Shown in pieces: positions 25,121 through 33,719 of a stretch of 64,000 nt of DNA (its first letter is position 1; each line of letters opens with the position of its first letter). Below the pieces are notes generated by a model. That model saw only the letters and a list, made by a program, of their open reading frames with translations. It had not been told where the DNA came from and searched no databases. Source of the DNA: PCPOR2b sp965220385. GTDB taxonomy: Bacteria > Poribacteria > WGA-4E > PCPOR2b. Both the position numbers and the translations under genes were made by a program. The stretch covers positions 620,001 through 684,000 of the forward strand of contig OZ244825.1 of the NCBI GenBank assembly GCA_965220385.1, written 5' to 3'.

Positions 25121-26638
25121 TACCAAACGGAGATTTCCGCCTACAACTCTGGTATTGCTCTAACCGAACCAGCAGAAACACTGGAGGCTTTGTCAAACGA
25201 AATCATGGGAAGAAGTGACATAGTGGTAGGGGTGTTTCACGGAGGGGAGGCTGAAGCGCGTACACTCGCTGAAGAATTCTCATGGCTGTCCGTTCTAATC
25301 CATGCTAAGAATGAATCCTCGGAAGTCGTCTCGGATATTCCGACTGTCGCCGGGAATACGACGATTGTCACTAACCCTGCTAAAGGCGAAGCAGTTGGCG
25401 TTTTGGAAATTGGACTTGATACCGATGGGCAAGTTATTTCGAGGCAGAATCAGCGCGTCGCGGTTTCGGAACGGATTACACCTGACGCTGACCTTGAAAT
25501 GCTCTTGGCACTCTACGACGATTTGACCGAGGGTAGCGGATTTGACCACCAAGAGAGCCCACCGGACGATCGTGCTATTTATATTACCTATTTCCACAAA
25601 CGCGGGTGCCAAAAGTGTGCGAGAGCCAGTGAGATTTTGAAGCGGTTCAAAACGAAGTATCCGCAGATTGTCGTTGAACTGAAGTATGCAAAAGAGAGCC
25701 GAGAACTGCTTGAAGCGATGGGTGCTCTCTACGAGGTTCCCGAAATCAAGAGGCTTACCACACCTGCGGTGTTCATTGGTGATGAGTATCTGTTGGACGC
25801 ACTTGATGAAAAACGTTTGGAAGCAATTATCGGGACACATCTGACAACCGGAGTCACCTCTCGACTGCCCCAAGCGGAAGTCAAGACCGATGAAGTTTCA
25901 GATGAAATCGTTAAACGTTTTAACGCTTTTGGCACTTTAGCTGTAGCGGGTGCGGGTTTGCTTGATGGTATTAATCCGTGTGCCTTTGCCACGATTGTAT
26001 TCTTCATCTCCTACATGAGCCTTGTTGGACGAGGAAGGAAAGAGATGCTTGCCGCCGGCGGTGCATTCGCCGCAGCCGTATTTGTGACGTACTTACTGTT
26101 GGGGATGGGACTGCTCAAATTCCTCTCCTTTCTCAACGAATTTTCGGTCCTTGCCAAGTGTGTCTATCTGCTTGCCGCAATTGGGACGTTTGCGTTGGCA
26201 TTCTTGAGCCTTTACGACGCTTATAAAGCGAAACAGGGGAAGGTAAGAGAGATTACATTGCAGCTGCCTAAGTCATTGAAGCAGCGCATCCACAAAGTTA
26301 TCCGTGAGCAGACGCGGACATCGGGAGTGATTATCGGTGCGTTGGTCATTGGGTTTGCGATCTCTGCGTTGGAGTTGGTCTGCACGGGGCAGGTCTATTT
26401 GCCGACGATTACGTTCGTTATGGCCGTTGAGGGGATGCGAGCTCATGCGCTGACGTACCTGATTCTGTATAATCTGATGTTTATCGTACCACTGCTCGTG
26501 GTGTTCGGGTTTGTGTATTGGGGCACGACCTCAATGCAGTTGGGTGGGGTGCTACAGCGGCATCTGATGCCGGTGAAGTTAGGGACGGGCGTGTTGTTAT
26601 TTGGGCTTGGGACTTGGTTGTTTTTGAATATCCTTTGA
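25121..26638 (+). pseudogene. 3' part of the interrupted gene: glutaredoxin/thioredoxin-like plus CcdA-like membrane domain
   Basis: In-frame continuation of the 23324 gene. The first 115 residues complete the metallophosphatase-like domain (SGIALTEPAETLEALSNEI...DIVVGVFHGGEAEAR). A thioredoxin-fold domain with a redox CxxC pair follows (YFHKRGCQKCARASEIL and TTPAVFIGDEYLL). Then comes a six-helix DsbD/CcdA-type domain (GLLDGINPCAFATIVFFISYM ... ISALELVCTGQVYLP), with its two helix cysteines in NPCAF and LVCTGQ. The intact protein would move reducing or oxidising equivalents across the inner membrane. It lies just before two secreted 12-cysteine peptides. No native start is left in this fragment. 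Confidence 0.85.
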
Positions 26639-26764
26639 CGGAAGGCGGTGGTAAAGGTATACAAAGGTCTTACAAACCTAAGTTGATTTTGACGCTTTTC
26701 CAATAGGAAATGTCATAGGAGATTACGCGAAATCTAAATTTAACCTGTATTCAGGAGGAAAATC

Positions 26765-27241
26765 ATGTTTAATTTCGGTTTGAGTCAAACTTTATCGAGT
26801 TTGTGTTTTGTAGCAATCAGTGTTAGTATTTTATTGTCACTCAGCCTTCCTGCGGTGGCAGAGGTCAACTCTCCCACGCTGACTGTACTTGACATGGAGG
26901 AGATGTCTCAAATTGCAGGCGGGTCGATGTGTAAAATAATTAAGGTTCTAAGTAACTCGCCCCAAGGACGTTGTGCGGCTAAGGGAGATCTTTGTGGACA
27001 CTATACAAATTGTGGAACGAATCCATACATCGAATTCAACGACCAGCATTACTGCCAAAATAGTAATGTGGGCTTTGACGAATGTTCGTGTACGACCACG
27101 GGGGCGGGGTGGCTTGTGTATAATTGCCAGAACTGTAGAAAAGGCGAAAAAGGTTTTGCCGGGGGGTGCGCCGGTAAGGGGCTACCCATTAGTGGCGGTG
27201 GGCGACGCATTAGATGTACAGTTGATAACAGCTGTCCCTAG
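26765..27241 (+). CDS. Exported 12-cysteine peptide with double-glycine motif (copy 1)
   Basis: 158 residues, GGAGGA ribosome site. Residues 1-32 form a Sec signal peptide (CFVAISVSILLSLSLPAVAE). A short leader follows, LTVLDMEEMSQIAGGS, whose EEMSxIAGG resembles a double-glycine cleavage motif. The mature part would hold 12 cysteines, with the shared block CGTNPYI, a CSC and a terminal SCP. A paralogue with the same leader and cysteine number follows 42 bp later. A C39-type peptidase, the family that cuts after Gly-Gly, is encoded 2 kb downstream. Function unknown: perhaps a secreted effector, toxin or surface peptide. Confidence 0.8.
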   Translation: MFNFGLSQTLSSLCFVAISVSILLSLSLPAVAEVNSPTLTVLDMEEMSQIAGGSMCKIIKVLSNSPQGRCAAKGDLCGHYTNCGTNPYIEFNDQHYCQNSNVGFDECSCTTTGAGWLVYNCQNCRKGEKGFAGGCAGKGLPISGGGRRIRCTVDNSCP

Positions 27242-27283
27242 CAGCTGCCCTGGGTATATTACTGACGATTAAGGGGGAAAATT

Positions 27284-27742
27284 ATGTTTAAGTTCGGTTT
27301 GAGTCAAAAATTATTGCGCTTGTTTTTTCTTTCGATTGGTATTAGTATGTTATTGGGGCTAAGCCTTCCTGCTGAGTCGGCGGTCAACGCTCCCACGCTA
27401 ACTGTGCTGGACATGAAGGAGATGTCTCAAATTGCAGGAGGATCTACCAAGTGTTACAGTATTAGCCGTGTAGACGGTGGGCCGGCTGGATCCTGTAGGG
27501 CGGGTGGAAGTTTTTGTCCTTGGCCGTCGCATTGTGGAACGAATCCATACATGTATATTTACTCAAACCAATACTGCGTTGAGGCAGAGTATGGCTATTA
27601 CAATTGTAGCTGTAATACGGTGTCCCCGGCTTGGAAGATGTGGGATTGTCATATATGTACTAACGATTCTGAATGCACGCGCGAGTTTCGCGGTCAAGGC
27701 GGGGAGCGCCTCGAATGTTCCCTTTCTATACGATGTCCTTGA
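27284..27742 (+). CDS. Exported 12-cysteine peptide with double-glycine motif (copy 2)
   Basis: 152 residues, AGGGGGAAA ribosome site. Same plan as the preceding gene: MFKFGLSQKLL signal peptide ending near AESA, leader LTVLDMKEMSQIAGGS, and a mature part with 12 cysteines including CGTNPYM, NCSC and RCP at the end. Leader and signal are more conserved than the mature region, as is usual for secreted-peptide families where the mature part diversifies. A tandem duplicate of the upstream gene. Confidence 0.8.
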   Translation: MFKFGLSQKLLRLFFLSIGISMLLGLSLPAESAVNAPTLTVLDMKEMSQIAGGSTKCYSISRVDGGPAGSCRAGGSFCPWPSHCGTNPYMYIYSNQYCVEAEYGYYNCSCNTVSPAWKMWDCHICTNDSECTREFRGQGGERLECSLSIRCP

Positions 27743-27881
27743 ACAAGCGTGTCTTTCGACGTAGTCCCACTGCAGTGGCGTTGTCATTTTGAATGACATC
27801 GGTTATCTAATGGTGAACCGCTATGGAAGTGCATTCTTGGCGGTTCACTTTACTGTCTAACCTGTCTAAGGAGGATTCATT

Positions 27882-28535
27882 ATGAAACTTGATTGGCGCG
27901 TTGCTTTGGGAGCAGGAGTCGTGTTACTGCTTATGATAGGTAGCTACTTTTTGGGGCGCTATCAGCAGTCAGATGCACGGCGCAAGTTGCCGTCGCCGGT
28001 GGTCAATGCACCGGAAACACCCCTTGATACGTCTTCTACGGTAATCGCACCCCAGCTAGATTCGGGTTCAGAAACAGTCACCGAGGTGATGGATGCCGCT
28101 GATACATCAGAGTCTGAGCAAGTGATTGGCGAATCAATTGTTCAACTCAGGATAAAACAAGTGAAAGTAGAGGCAGAGCTAGACCAGCTCAACAGTTTGA
28201 GGAATAAACTCAGTAATCAGCGGGGTCTGGAACATGAACGTGTGACTACGGAAACGATGGCTCATCAGAAGGAGGTTGATCGACTCAACAAAATTCTAGA
28301 GGCAAAGCTTGGCCCCAAGCCGACCCTTGAGGAAATTCAATCCACTGAAGAGGGGCAGCAACTGCGGAAGCTACGTCGTGAGGATGATTCGGTTGAAGCC
28401 ACTTTGGCGGTAGAGGAAACCTATGAGCAGAAGATGAAAGAGATAGAGCAGAAAGAGACTGAATTGCTTGAGGAGCGTTTAGCGATTATGGGCAGGATTA
28501 AGGATTTGATGTCACAGTTAGCCGGTGAGTATTAA
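27882..28535 (+). CDS. Single-pass membrane coiled-coil protein (copy 1)
   Basis: 217 residues, AAGGAGG ribosome site. One N-terminal transmembrane helix (ALGAGVVLLLMIGSYFLGRYQ), a Pro/Thr-rich linker (SPVVNAPETPLDTSSTVIAP) and a long coiled coil (about residues 85-210, IKQVKVEAELDQLNSLRNKLS...QKETELLEERLAIMGRI). The family was not recognised. The next gene is a paralogue with a nearly identical first 85 codons. It probably forms an envelope-spanning or oligomeric scaffold in the cluster. Confidence 0.75.
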   Translation: MKLDWRVALGAGVVLLLMIGSYFLGRYQQSDARRKLPSPVVNAPETPLDTSSTVIAPQLDSGSETVTEVMDAADTSESEQVIGESIVQLRIKQVKVEAELDQLNSLRNKLSNQRGLEHERVTTETMAHQKEVDRLNKILEAKLGPKPTLEEIQSTEEGQQLRKLRREDDSVEATLAVEETYEQKMKEIEQKETELLEERLAIMGRIKDLMSQLAGEY

Positions 28536-28549
28536 AGGAGGTTTTGGCG

Positions 28550-29257
28550 ATGAAATTTGATTGGCGTGATAGGCGCGTTATTTTAGGAGCAGGAGTTGTG
28601 GCGCTGCTTATGATAGGTAGCTACTTTTTGGGGCGTTATCAGTCGTCAGATGCACAGCGCAAGTTGCCGTCGCCGGTGGTCAATGCACCGGAGACACCCC
28701 TTGATACGCCTTCTACGGTAATCGCACCCCAGCCGGGTTCGGGTTCAGAAACAGTCACCGAGGTGATGGATGCCGCTGATACATCAGAGTCTGAGCAAGC
28801 GATTCGCGAATCAATTGTTCAACTCAGGATAAAACAGGTGAAAGTAGAGGCAGAAATAGATAAGATTGCCCATTTGAGAAATGAAACCAATAGGCAGTGG
28901 AGTCGGGTACATGACCGTAGCTTGGCGGAAATCCGGGCGGAAATAGCGCCTAAGCAAGAGATGATAGAGAAGGAGATTAAGCGAGTCGCCAACATTGTAG
29001 AGGAGAACGCTATCCTGAAGTTTGGCCCCAATCCGACCTTTGAAGAAGTTAAATCCGTAGCTGAATCCACTGAAGAGTGGCAGCAACTGGGGAAGTTTAT
29101 TCGCGAGAACGACCCGCACGAAGCCATGTCGGCGTCAGAGGAAACCTATAGGCAGAAGATTAAAGAGATAGAGCAGAAAGAGACTGAATTGTTTGATGAG
29201 CGTTCAGCGATTATGGTCAGGATTAAGGATTTGACATCGCAGTTAGCCGGTGAGTGA
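28550..29257 (+). CDS. Single-pass membrane coiled-coil protein (copy 2)
   Basis: 235 residues from the ATG at 28550, chosen because AAAGGAGG at 28534-28541 gives the best spacing. Transmembrane helix and linker are almost identical to copy 1 at nucleotide level. The coiled coil (EAEIDKIAHLRNETNRQWSRV...QKETELFDERSAIMVRI) has diverged and gained residues. The stop overlaps the upstream extension of the next frame. A tandem duplication, with recent conversion of the 5' parts likely. Confidence 0.75.
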   Translation: MKFDWRDRRVILGAGVVALLMIGSYFLGRYQSSDAQRKLPSPVVNAPETPLDTPSTVIAPQPGSGSETVTEVMDAADTSESEQAIRESIVQLRIKQVKVEAEIDKIAHLRNETNRQWSRVHDRSLAEIRAEIAPKQEMIEKEIKRVANIVEENAILKFGPNPTFEEVKSVAESTEEWQQLGKFIRENDPHEAMSASEETYRQKIKEIEQKETELFDERSAIMVRIKDLTSQLAGE

Positions 29258-29289
29258 GTTTTTCAATATACAGGAAGGAATCCCTAACG

Positions 29290-31788
29290 ATGCTTAAGCA
29301 AAACCTTTGGCACAATCGTCTTTCAATTGTGTCCGTTACGGTTGCGGTTATAATCATTTTTCAAGGTGCTTTGTACAGCGCAGACGACTTCACGTTAGCG
29401 CAGCTGGTGACAGGCGTGAACCTTTTACGCGAAGAAATCCAAAGTGGCGAGTTGCTGCTCAGTATAACGGGCTATGAGTCCCCCATAATGACACTGATAG
29501 AGGCGCAGCAATGGCTAGCTGAACGCAAAGTGGAGGTCCGTCAAGAGGCAGCGCAACGGGTCAAGGCGGATCCCGATTATGACGGAGAGCGGCATTACGA
29601 CCACTACATGCAGCAATACTCAGAGATATTCCAACGCTTGGTCGACAAGATAGACTTCGTTCGCGACACGAGCGTAGCGTTTGAAGTGTACGGCGCGCCC
29701 CCACCGTTTGGTCAGCGGAGCGACAACTTTCGGTATCGGTCCGTGATGAACGATCGGTTAATTGACTATTCCAAACCTTACTATACTCCCGACTACTCGA
29801 TTTCGATATTCGATGGCGAGACCCAAAAGGTAGCACGTGAACACAGGCGCGAAGGCGTTGATTTCGATGAGAGGTACGCTGGCAACCAAGAGGGCGTTTT
29901 TGACGTGTATGACCAGTTCGGACGCGGGTTAGCGACAATCCCGCTTGACGCTGCCCGGCTTGTGAAGCGGGAGACAATCGACGGTATCCGTAGTTACTTG
30001 GTCGAATTTGAGATGGACGTCCTCCCTATATCCGTTCGGTACTGGATAGCCCCGGAGAAGGGGTATTGCATCTTAAAGGCAGAATACATCGGGAAGCCGG
30101 ACGGTTTGCCCCCGGTGCTTCGGAGCCGTGTTTACAACTCAGGTTTCCGGCAATTTTCCGAAGGCATCTGGTATCCGACGCGTCGGACGGTGACTTCTTA
30201 CTTTCTCGAAGGCAGCCGGCAAGGCGAGATCCAATCTGAAGAGCGATTTGCGGTCAAAGCGGCGGTGTTTAACGTGAGTTTCCCTGCAGATTACTTCGGT
30301 ATCGGCACAGAACTGATAGCGAACCAGAGTGTGGAAAGCGCGTCGACGGATAGTGCGAGAGCCCGTTCAGCGGGTTCATCACCGGCGCTGTTAGAGTGCG
30401 GTCCGCGGAGTCTGCTAATGATTTGCAATCTTCTCGGCATAGAGACCAGTTTTGCGGAGTTATCCGAATTATCAGCGTTTAGTCCAGAGACCGGCACGAC
30501 GATGGCGGGCTTGTATAGCGCAGCACAGCGCAAGGGCTTGAATCCGGTGGGGGTAAAGGCGGGCATATCGGACTTGCAACAGTTAGAGAAGCCGGTGATC
30601 GCGCACGTGAATCAAGACCACTTTCTGGTCGTTACGCGCATCGAAGAAAATAGCGTTTACTGCTTAGATCCCGTCGAGTTGTATGGCGTGCTATCCTTAG
30701 ACGAATTTGAAAAGATATGGGACGGTCATCTCCTTCTGTTTACTATTGACAAGCAGACGGACAAACAGGCAGCTGAAGCGGTTGCTGCAGCGGAGCCACC
30801 TCAGGCGAATCAGCAACCCGTTCCGAATAAGGTCGAGGTGGTGTCACCCCCAGCGGTGAGAGCGGATGTTCCGTCACCAATTGAGATAGCGTCACCGATA
30901 CACGATTTTGGAGAAGTGTTCGGTGGCACGGAGGTGGAACATATTTTTACCTTTACAAATCGTGGGGAAGATGTCTTAGAAATTACGAATGTAGAAAGTA
31001 GCTGCTACTGTACGACCGGCCTCCTGTCTGACACCCGGATTCCGCCGGGAGGGATTGGCAGGATAAAAGTCGCATTTAAGGCACCGCCACGGTCCGAAGT
31101 TGTCAATGAAGTGGTGAAGTTGACGACGAATCAGTCGGAGTTACCGCATTTTGAATTGGCACTAAAAGCGACGGTGATCACGCCATTTGAGGCGATTCCT
31201 GCAAGTTTACTGCTGGGCAAAATTTCCCCATCTTCATTTTCGGGTAGACATCTGCTATTACGTCAAACGTTAGCGCAGCAGGCGGAAGTGGTGGGGATAA
31301 AACCGAGTTCCGAATATATTCTTGCCGAGCTAGAACCCCCGTCAAGGAATGGGAATGTGCGTATACAGATAACGGTGGATTCAGGTATGCCGGTGGGTAC
31401 ATTTAGAGAGAGCTTAGGGCTTGATTTTGCGTATGATGGTCGTCGCTATTCGTGGAGCGTCCCGATTTCGGGCGAGATTTTAGGAGATGTCTCCGTATCG
31501 CCGCAGCGGTTATTTTTAGGGATAGTGAAGCCGTCCGAGGTGCCGCGTAAGCGCGTCCAGCTTTCCCGTATTCGTGGCGACCATTTAGAGATTTCATCGG
31601 TTCAGACGAGTTCACAATATGTTGACGCGCAGGTTGAGACGTTGGAATCGGGTAATCGGTATGAGGTACAGTTATTGATAGGTGCAGGCACACCGGCTGG
31701 CGATTTGACGGATACGCTAATCATTCGGACGAATAGTAAGAATCAACCTGAGATAAAGATTCCTATCTATGGCGTTGTCAAGAGATAG
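29290..31788 (+). CDS. Envelope protein: LolA-like domain, C39-type peptidase domain and DUF1573-type Ig domains
   Basis: 832 residues from the ATG at 29290 (AGGAAGG site). It begins with a signal/anchor helix (LSIVSVTVAVIIIFQGALYS). Residues about 35-345 resemble LolA-like/outer-membrane-lipoprotein-sorting folds (SISIFDGETQKVAREHRR...VRYWIAPEKGYCILKAEY). A papain-like C39 domain follows with a visible triad: Cys370 (LLECGPRSLLMI), His444 (NQDHFLVV) and Asp460 (YCLDPVEL). From about residue 537 there is a DUF1573-like Ig domain (HDFGEVFGGTEVEHIFTFTN with SCYCTTG), then further beta domains. C39 enzymes cut after double-glycine leaders, so the two exported peptides upstream are likely substrates. 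Confidence 0.82.
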   Translation: MLKQNLWHNRLSIVSVTVAVIIIFQGALYSADDFTLAQLVTGVNLLREEIQSGELLLSITGYESPIMTLIEAQQWLAERKVEVRQEAAQRVKADPDYDGERHYDHYMQQYSEIFQRLVDKIDFVRDTSVAFEVYGAPPPFGQRSDNFRYRSVMNDRLIDYSKPYYTPDYSISIFDGETQKVAREHRREGVDFDERYAGNQEGVFDVYDQFGRGLATIPLDAARLVKRETIDGIRSYLVEFEMDVLPISVRYWIAPEKGYCILKAEYIGKPDGLPPVLRSRVYNSGFRQFSEGIWYPTRRTVTSYFLEGSRQGEIQSEERFAVKAAVFNVSFPADYFGIGTELIANQSVESASTDSARARSAGSSPALLECGPRSLLMICNLLGIETSFAELSELSAFSPETGTTMAGLYSAAQRKGLNPVGVKAGISDLQQLEKPVIAHVNQDHFLVVTRIEENSVYCLDPVELYGVLSLDEFEKIWDGHLLLFTIDKQTDKQAAEAVAAAEPPQANQQPVPNKVEVVSPPAVRADVPSPIEIASPIHDFGEVFGGTEVEHIFTFTNRGEDVLEITNVESSCYCTTGLLSDTRIPPGGIGRIKVAFKAPPRSEVVNEVVKLTTNQSELPHFELALKATVITPFEAIPASLLLGKISPSSFSGRHLLLRQTLAQQAEVVGIKPSSEYILAELEPPSRNGNVRIQITVDSGMPVGTFRESLGLDFAYDGRRYSWSVPISGEILGDVSVSPQRLFLGIVKPSEVPRKRVQLSRIRGDHLEISSVQTSSQYVDAQVETLESGNRYEVQLLIGAGTPAGDLTDTLIIRTNSKNQPEIKIPIYGVVKR

Positions 31789-31851
31789 TGTTGATAGTTG
31801 ATACTTTCCTTGCCCCCTCGCAGGCAAGGGGAAATGGGAGCAGTGATACAC

Positions 31852-31876
31852 ATGAAAAAGCAAAAAATCGATAGTA
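31852..31876 (+). pseudogene. First codons of the FGE-sulfatase gene, cut off by IS982
   Basis: ATG at 31852 (weak GGGAG site upstream), reading MKKQKIDS up to the TAGTA target duplication. Joined to 32928 it continues SFLITVSLIFIGMLSVGLTASAS, a complete signal peptide. The fragment alone is not functional. Confidence 0.8.
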
Positions 31877-32922
31877 GGGTCTTATGCTAGTTCCTAAGGA
31901 GTTGGAAACGCCAACTCTTTAATCTGTAACAAGGACTCCTTTTTGCATAACTGATTCAGATAAATGGATAGGGTATGAGCGGTGAGTTTCGAGTATAAGC
32001 GCGTGCATACCCCCCAGAAACTATGGGCATGATTGTTTTGTATATGAAATTGTTGACTCAATTGCCCATTCACCGTTTCCACTATCTGCCTAATTTGGTT
32101 AATCCACCGCTTGGTTTGTGTGGAGATTTGCTGTTTCTGGTTGCGTCGAGGGACCGTTATTAGCTCAATATTGTTGGCTTGGGCTAATTGGTCTTTGACT
32201 TTTGTGCTAATATAGGCTTTATCCCCTATCACTTGCTTATCTTGGTGATTAGCGAGCAGCTCGTAGCCAACCACTAAATCGTTTGCAGAAGCGGGTGCCA
32301 GTTCAAAATCAACAATCACTCCACTTGCAGTAACTAACAGATGCAGTTTATAGCCGAAGATGGTCTGTTTCTTGGATTCGATTCGACCATAATCGGCACC
32401 ATAGCATGACCAATTGTTGGGTGACGAAGGTACTAGGTGAAACTGCATGACTGGCATCGGCAAACTATCAATAATACACAGTTGTTCCGACGCTACTTCA
32501 ATGTCTGACAACAGCAGCTGTCGAATCTGATTGATGATTGCCCCCAAGTTACGCCTGCGCCGATTGAACCGGCTCTGACAAGGCAATATAGGAAATAGAT
32601 GCCGTTGCTGGCTAAATTCGGATAGCAGCTCTGTTTCAATGTCCCACCCTTTACATTCGGCAATCAATATCATAGTGATTAACTCACTATCGCTACAATC
32701 GGGACAGGGACCGGGGCGTCGGAGTAAGGGTGCCAATTTTATCAGTATGTCATCAACAATGACATAAGTCCATAGACAGAAGTCATCGAAATCAGTTATC
32801 ATAGGGGTATCCTCCAGTTTTAGATGGGTTGTCGAGTCCATCTATAATAACAGACTGGAGGACTTTTTAACTTCCCTTTTTTAGTTCCTATTAAAAAAGG
32901 GAAGTTAACTAGCATAAGGCCC
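31877..32922 (-). mobile_element. IS982-family insertion sequence with TAGTA target duplication
   Basis: 1046 bp. Ends GGGTCTTATGCTAGTT and AACTAGCATAAGGCCC are inverted repeats with one mismatch. The 5-bp direct repeat TAGTA is on both sides (31872-31876, 32923-32927). It encodes one transposase on the minus strand. Precise removal restores a 260-residue signal-peptide-bearing gene (783 nt). Confidence 0.92.
31894..32841 (-). CDS. IS982-family transposase
   Basis: 315 residues as the longest frame; the internal start at MITDFDDFCLW is more likely (ATG near 32802, after a GATACCCC stretch). The DDE residues appear in CIIDSLPMPV, VIGDKAYIS and QIVETVNGQL, with the usual RRRRNLG segment. The frame is intact, so the element may still move. 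It lies on the strand opposite to the disrupted host gene. Confidence 0.9.
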   Translation of the reverse strand: MDSTTHLKLEDTPMITDFDDFCLWTYVIVDDILIKLAPLLRRPGPCPDCSDSELITMILIAECKGWDIETELLSEFSQQRHLFPILPCQSRFNRRRRNLGAIINQIRQLLLSDIEVASEQLCIIDSLPMPVMQFHLVPSSPNNWSCYGADYGRIESKKQTIFGYKLHLLVTASGVIVDFELAPASANDLVVGYELLANHQDKQVIGDKAYISTKVKDQLAQANNIELITVPRRNQKQQISTQTKRWINQIRQIVETVNGQLSQQFHIQNNHAHSFWGVCTRLYSKLTAHTLSIYLNQLCKKESLLQIKELAFPTP

Positions 32923-32927
32923 TAGTA

Positions 32928-33685
32928 GTTTTTTAATAACGGTATCGCTTATCTTTATAGGAATGCTGAGTGTCGGCTTAACAGCTTCAGCTTCAGAGTC
33001 GGCTGGAGCGGACCCGGCTGCGGATATGGTTTTGATACCCGCCGGCGAATTTCAGATGGGAGACGGTTCTGCCGCCGCTTTGATTGATTTGCCAGCATAC
33101 TTTATTGATATGTATGAGGTAACGAACCGAGAATACGAAGAGTTCATCCTTGCCGATGGTTACCAAACGGAATCGCTGTGGTCGAAAGTGGGCTGGTCGT
33201 TCATCCAAAGCAACGGTATAGACCGCCCGCTTGGTTTGGGACGCAACCGTTATAACGGACCTGACCACCCGGTAGTGGGCGTGAGTTGGTATGAGGCCTC
33301 AGCGTATGCGCGTTGGGCAAATAAACGGCTTCCTACATCAGCGGAATGGGAGAAAGCAGCGCGTGGCACAGAAGGGCAGCGATATCCATGGGGCGATGAG
33401 ATGGACTTTTCTCGAATCGGTTATAGTATGGCGGATAGCACCCGTACTTTGCCAGTAGGGAGTTTCCCGTCGGGCGCGAGTCCGTACGGGTTACAAGATT
33501 GTGCGGGTAACATCTCGGAATGGGTATCGGATAGGCACGATAAAGCAACGGGCGACTTTCGTATTTTGCGCGGTGGCGCGTGGGGCGGTCTTCGCTTTCA
33601 GATGGAGTGTAGTTATCGGTCATGGTATCCCCCGGACTATCGCGGCTTGCAGGTGGGTTTCCGCTGTGCACGGGATGCGGATTAA
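32928..33685 (+). pseudogene. FGE-sulfatase (SUMF1-like) protein, 3' part separated by IS982
   Basis: The first codons up to SASAS complete the signal peptide begun at 31852. The body is a formylglycine-generating-enzyme-like domain: MVLIPAGEFQMGD, IDMYEVTNREYEEF, HPVVGVSWYEASAYARWANKRLPTSAEWEKAARG, YPWGDE, GLQDCAGNISEW and ILRGGAWG. These C-type-lectin-like folds act as oxidases or as binding domains on secreted proteins. The first in-frame ATG after the IS is at 32963, inside the signal sequence, so export would be impaired. It belongs to the sigma-54 cluster. Confidence 0.87.
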
Positions 33686-33719
33686 AGGCTAGTCAGTTCA
33701 ATTTATAGAAGGTGATCCT

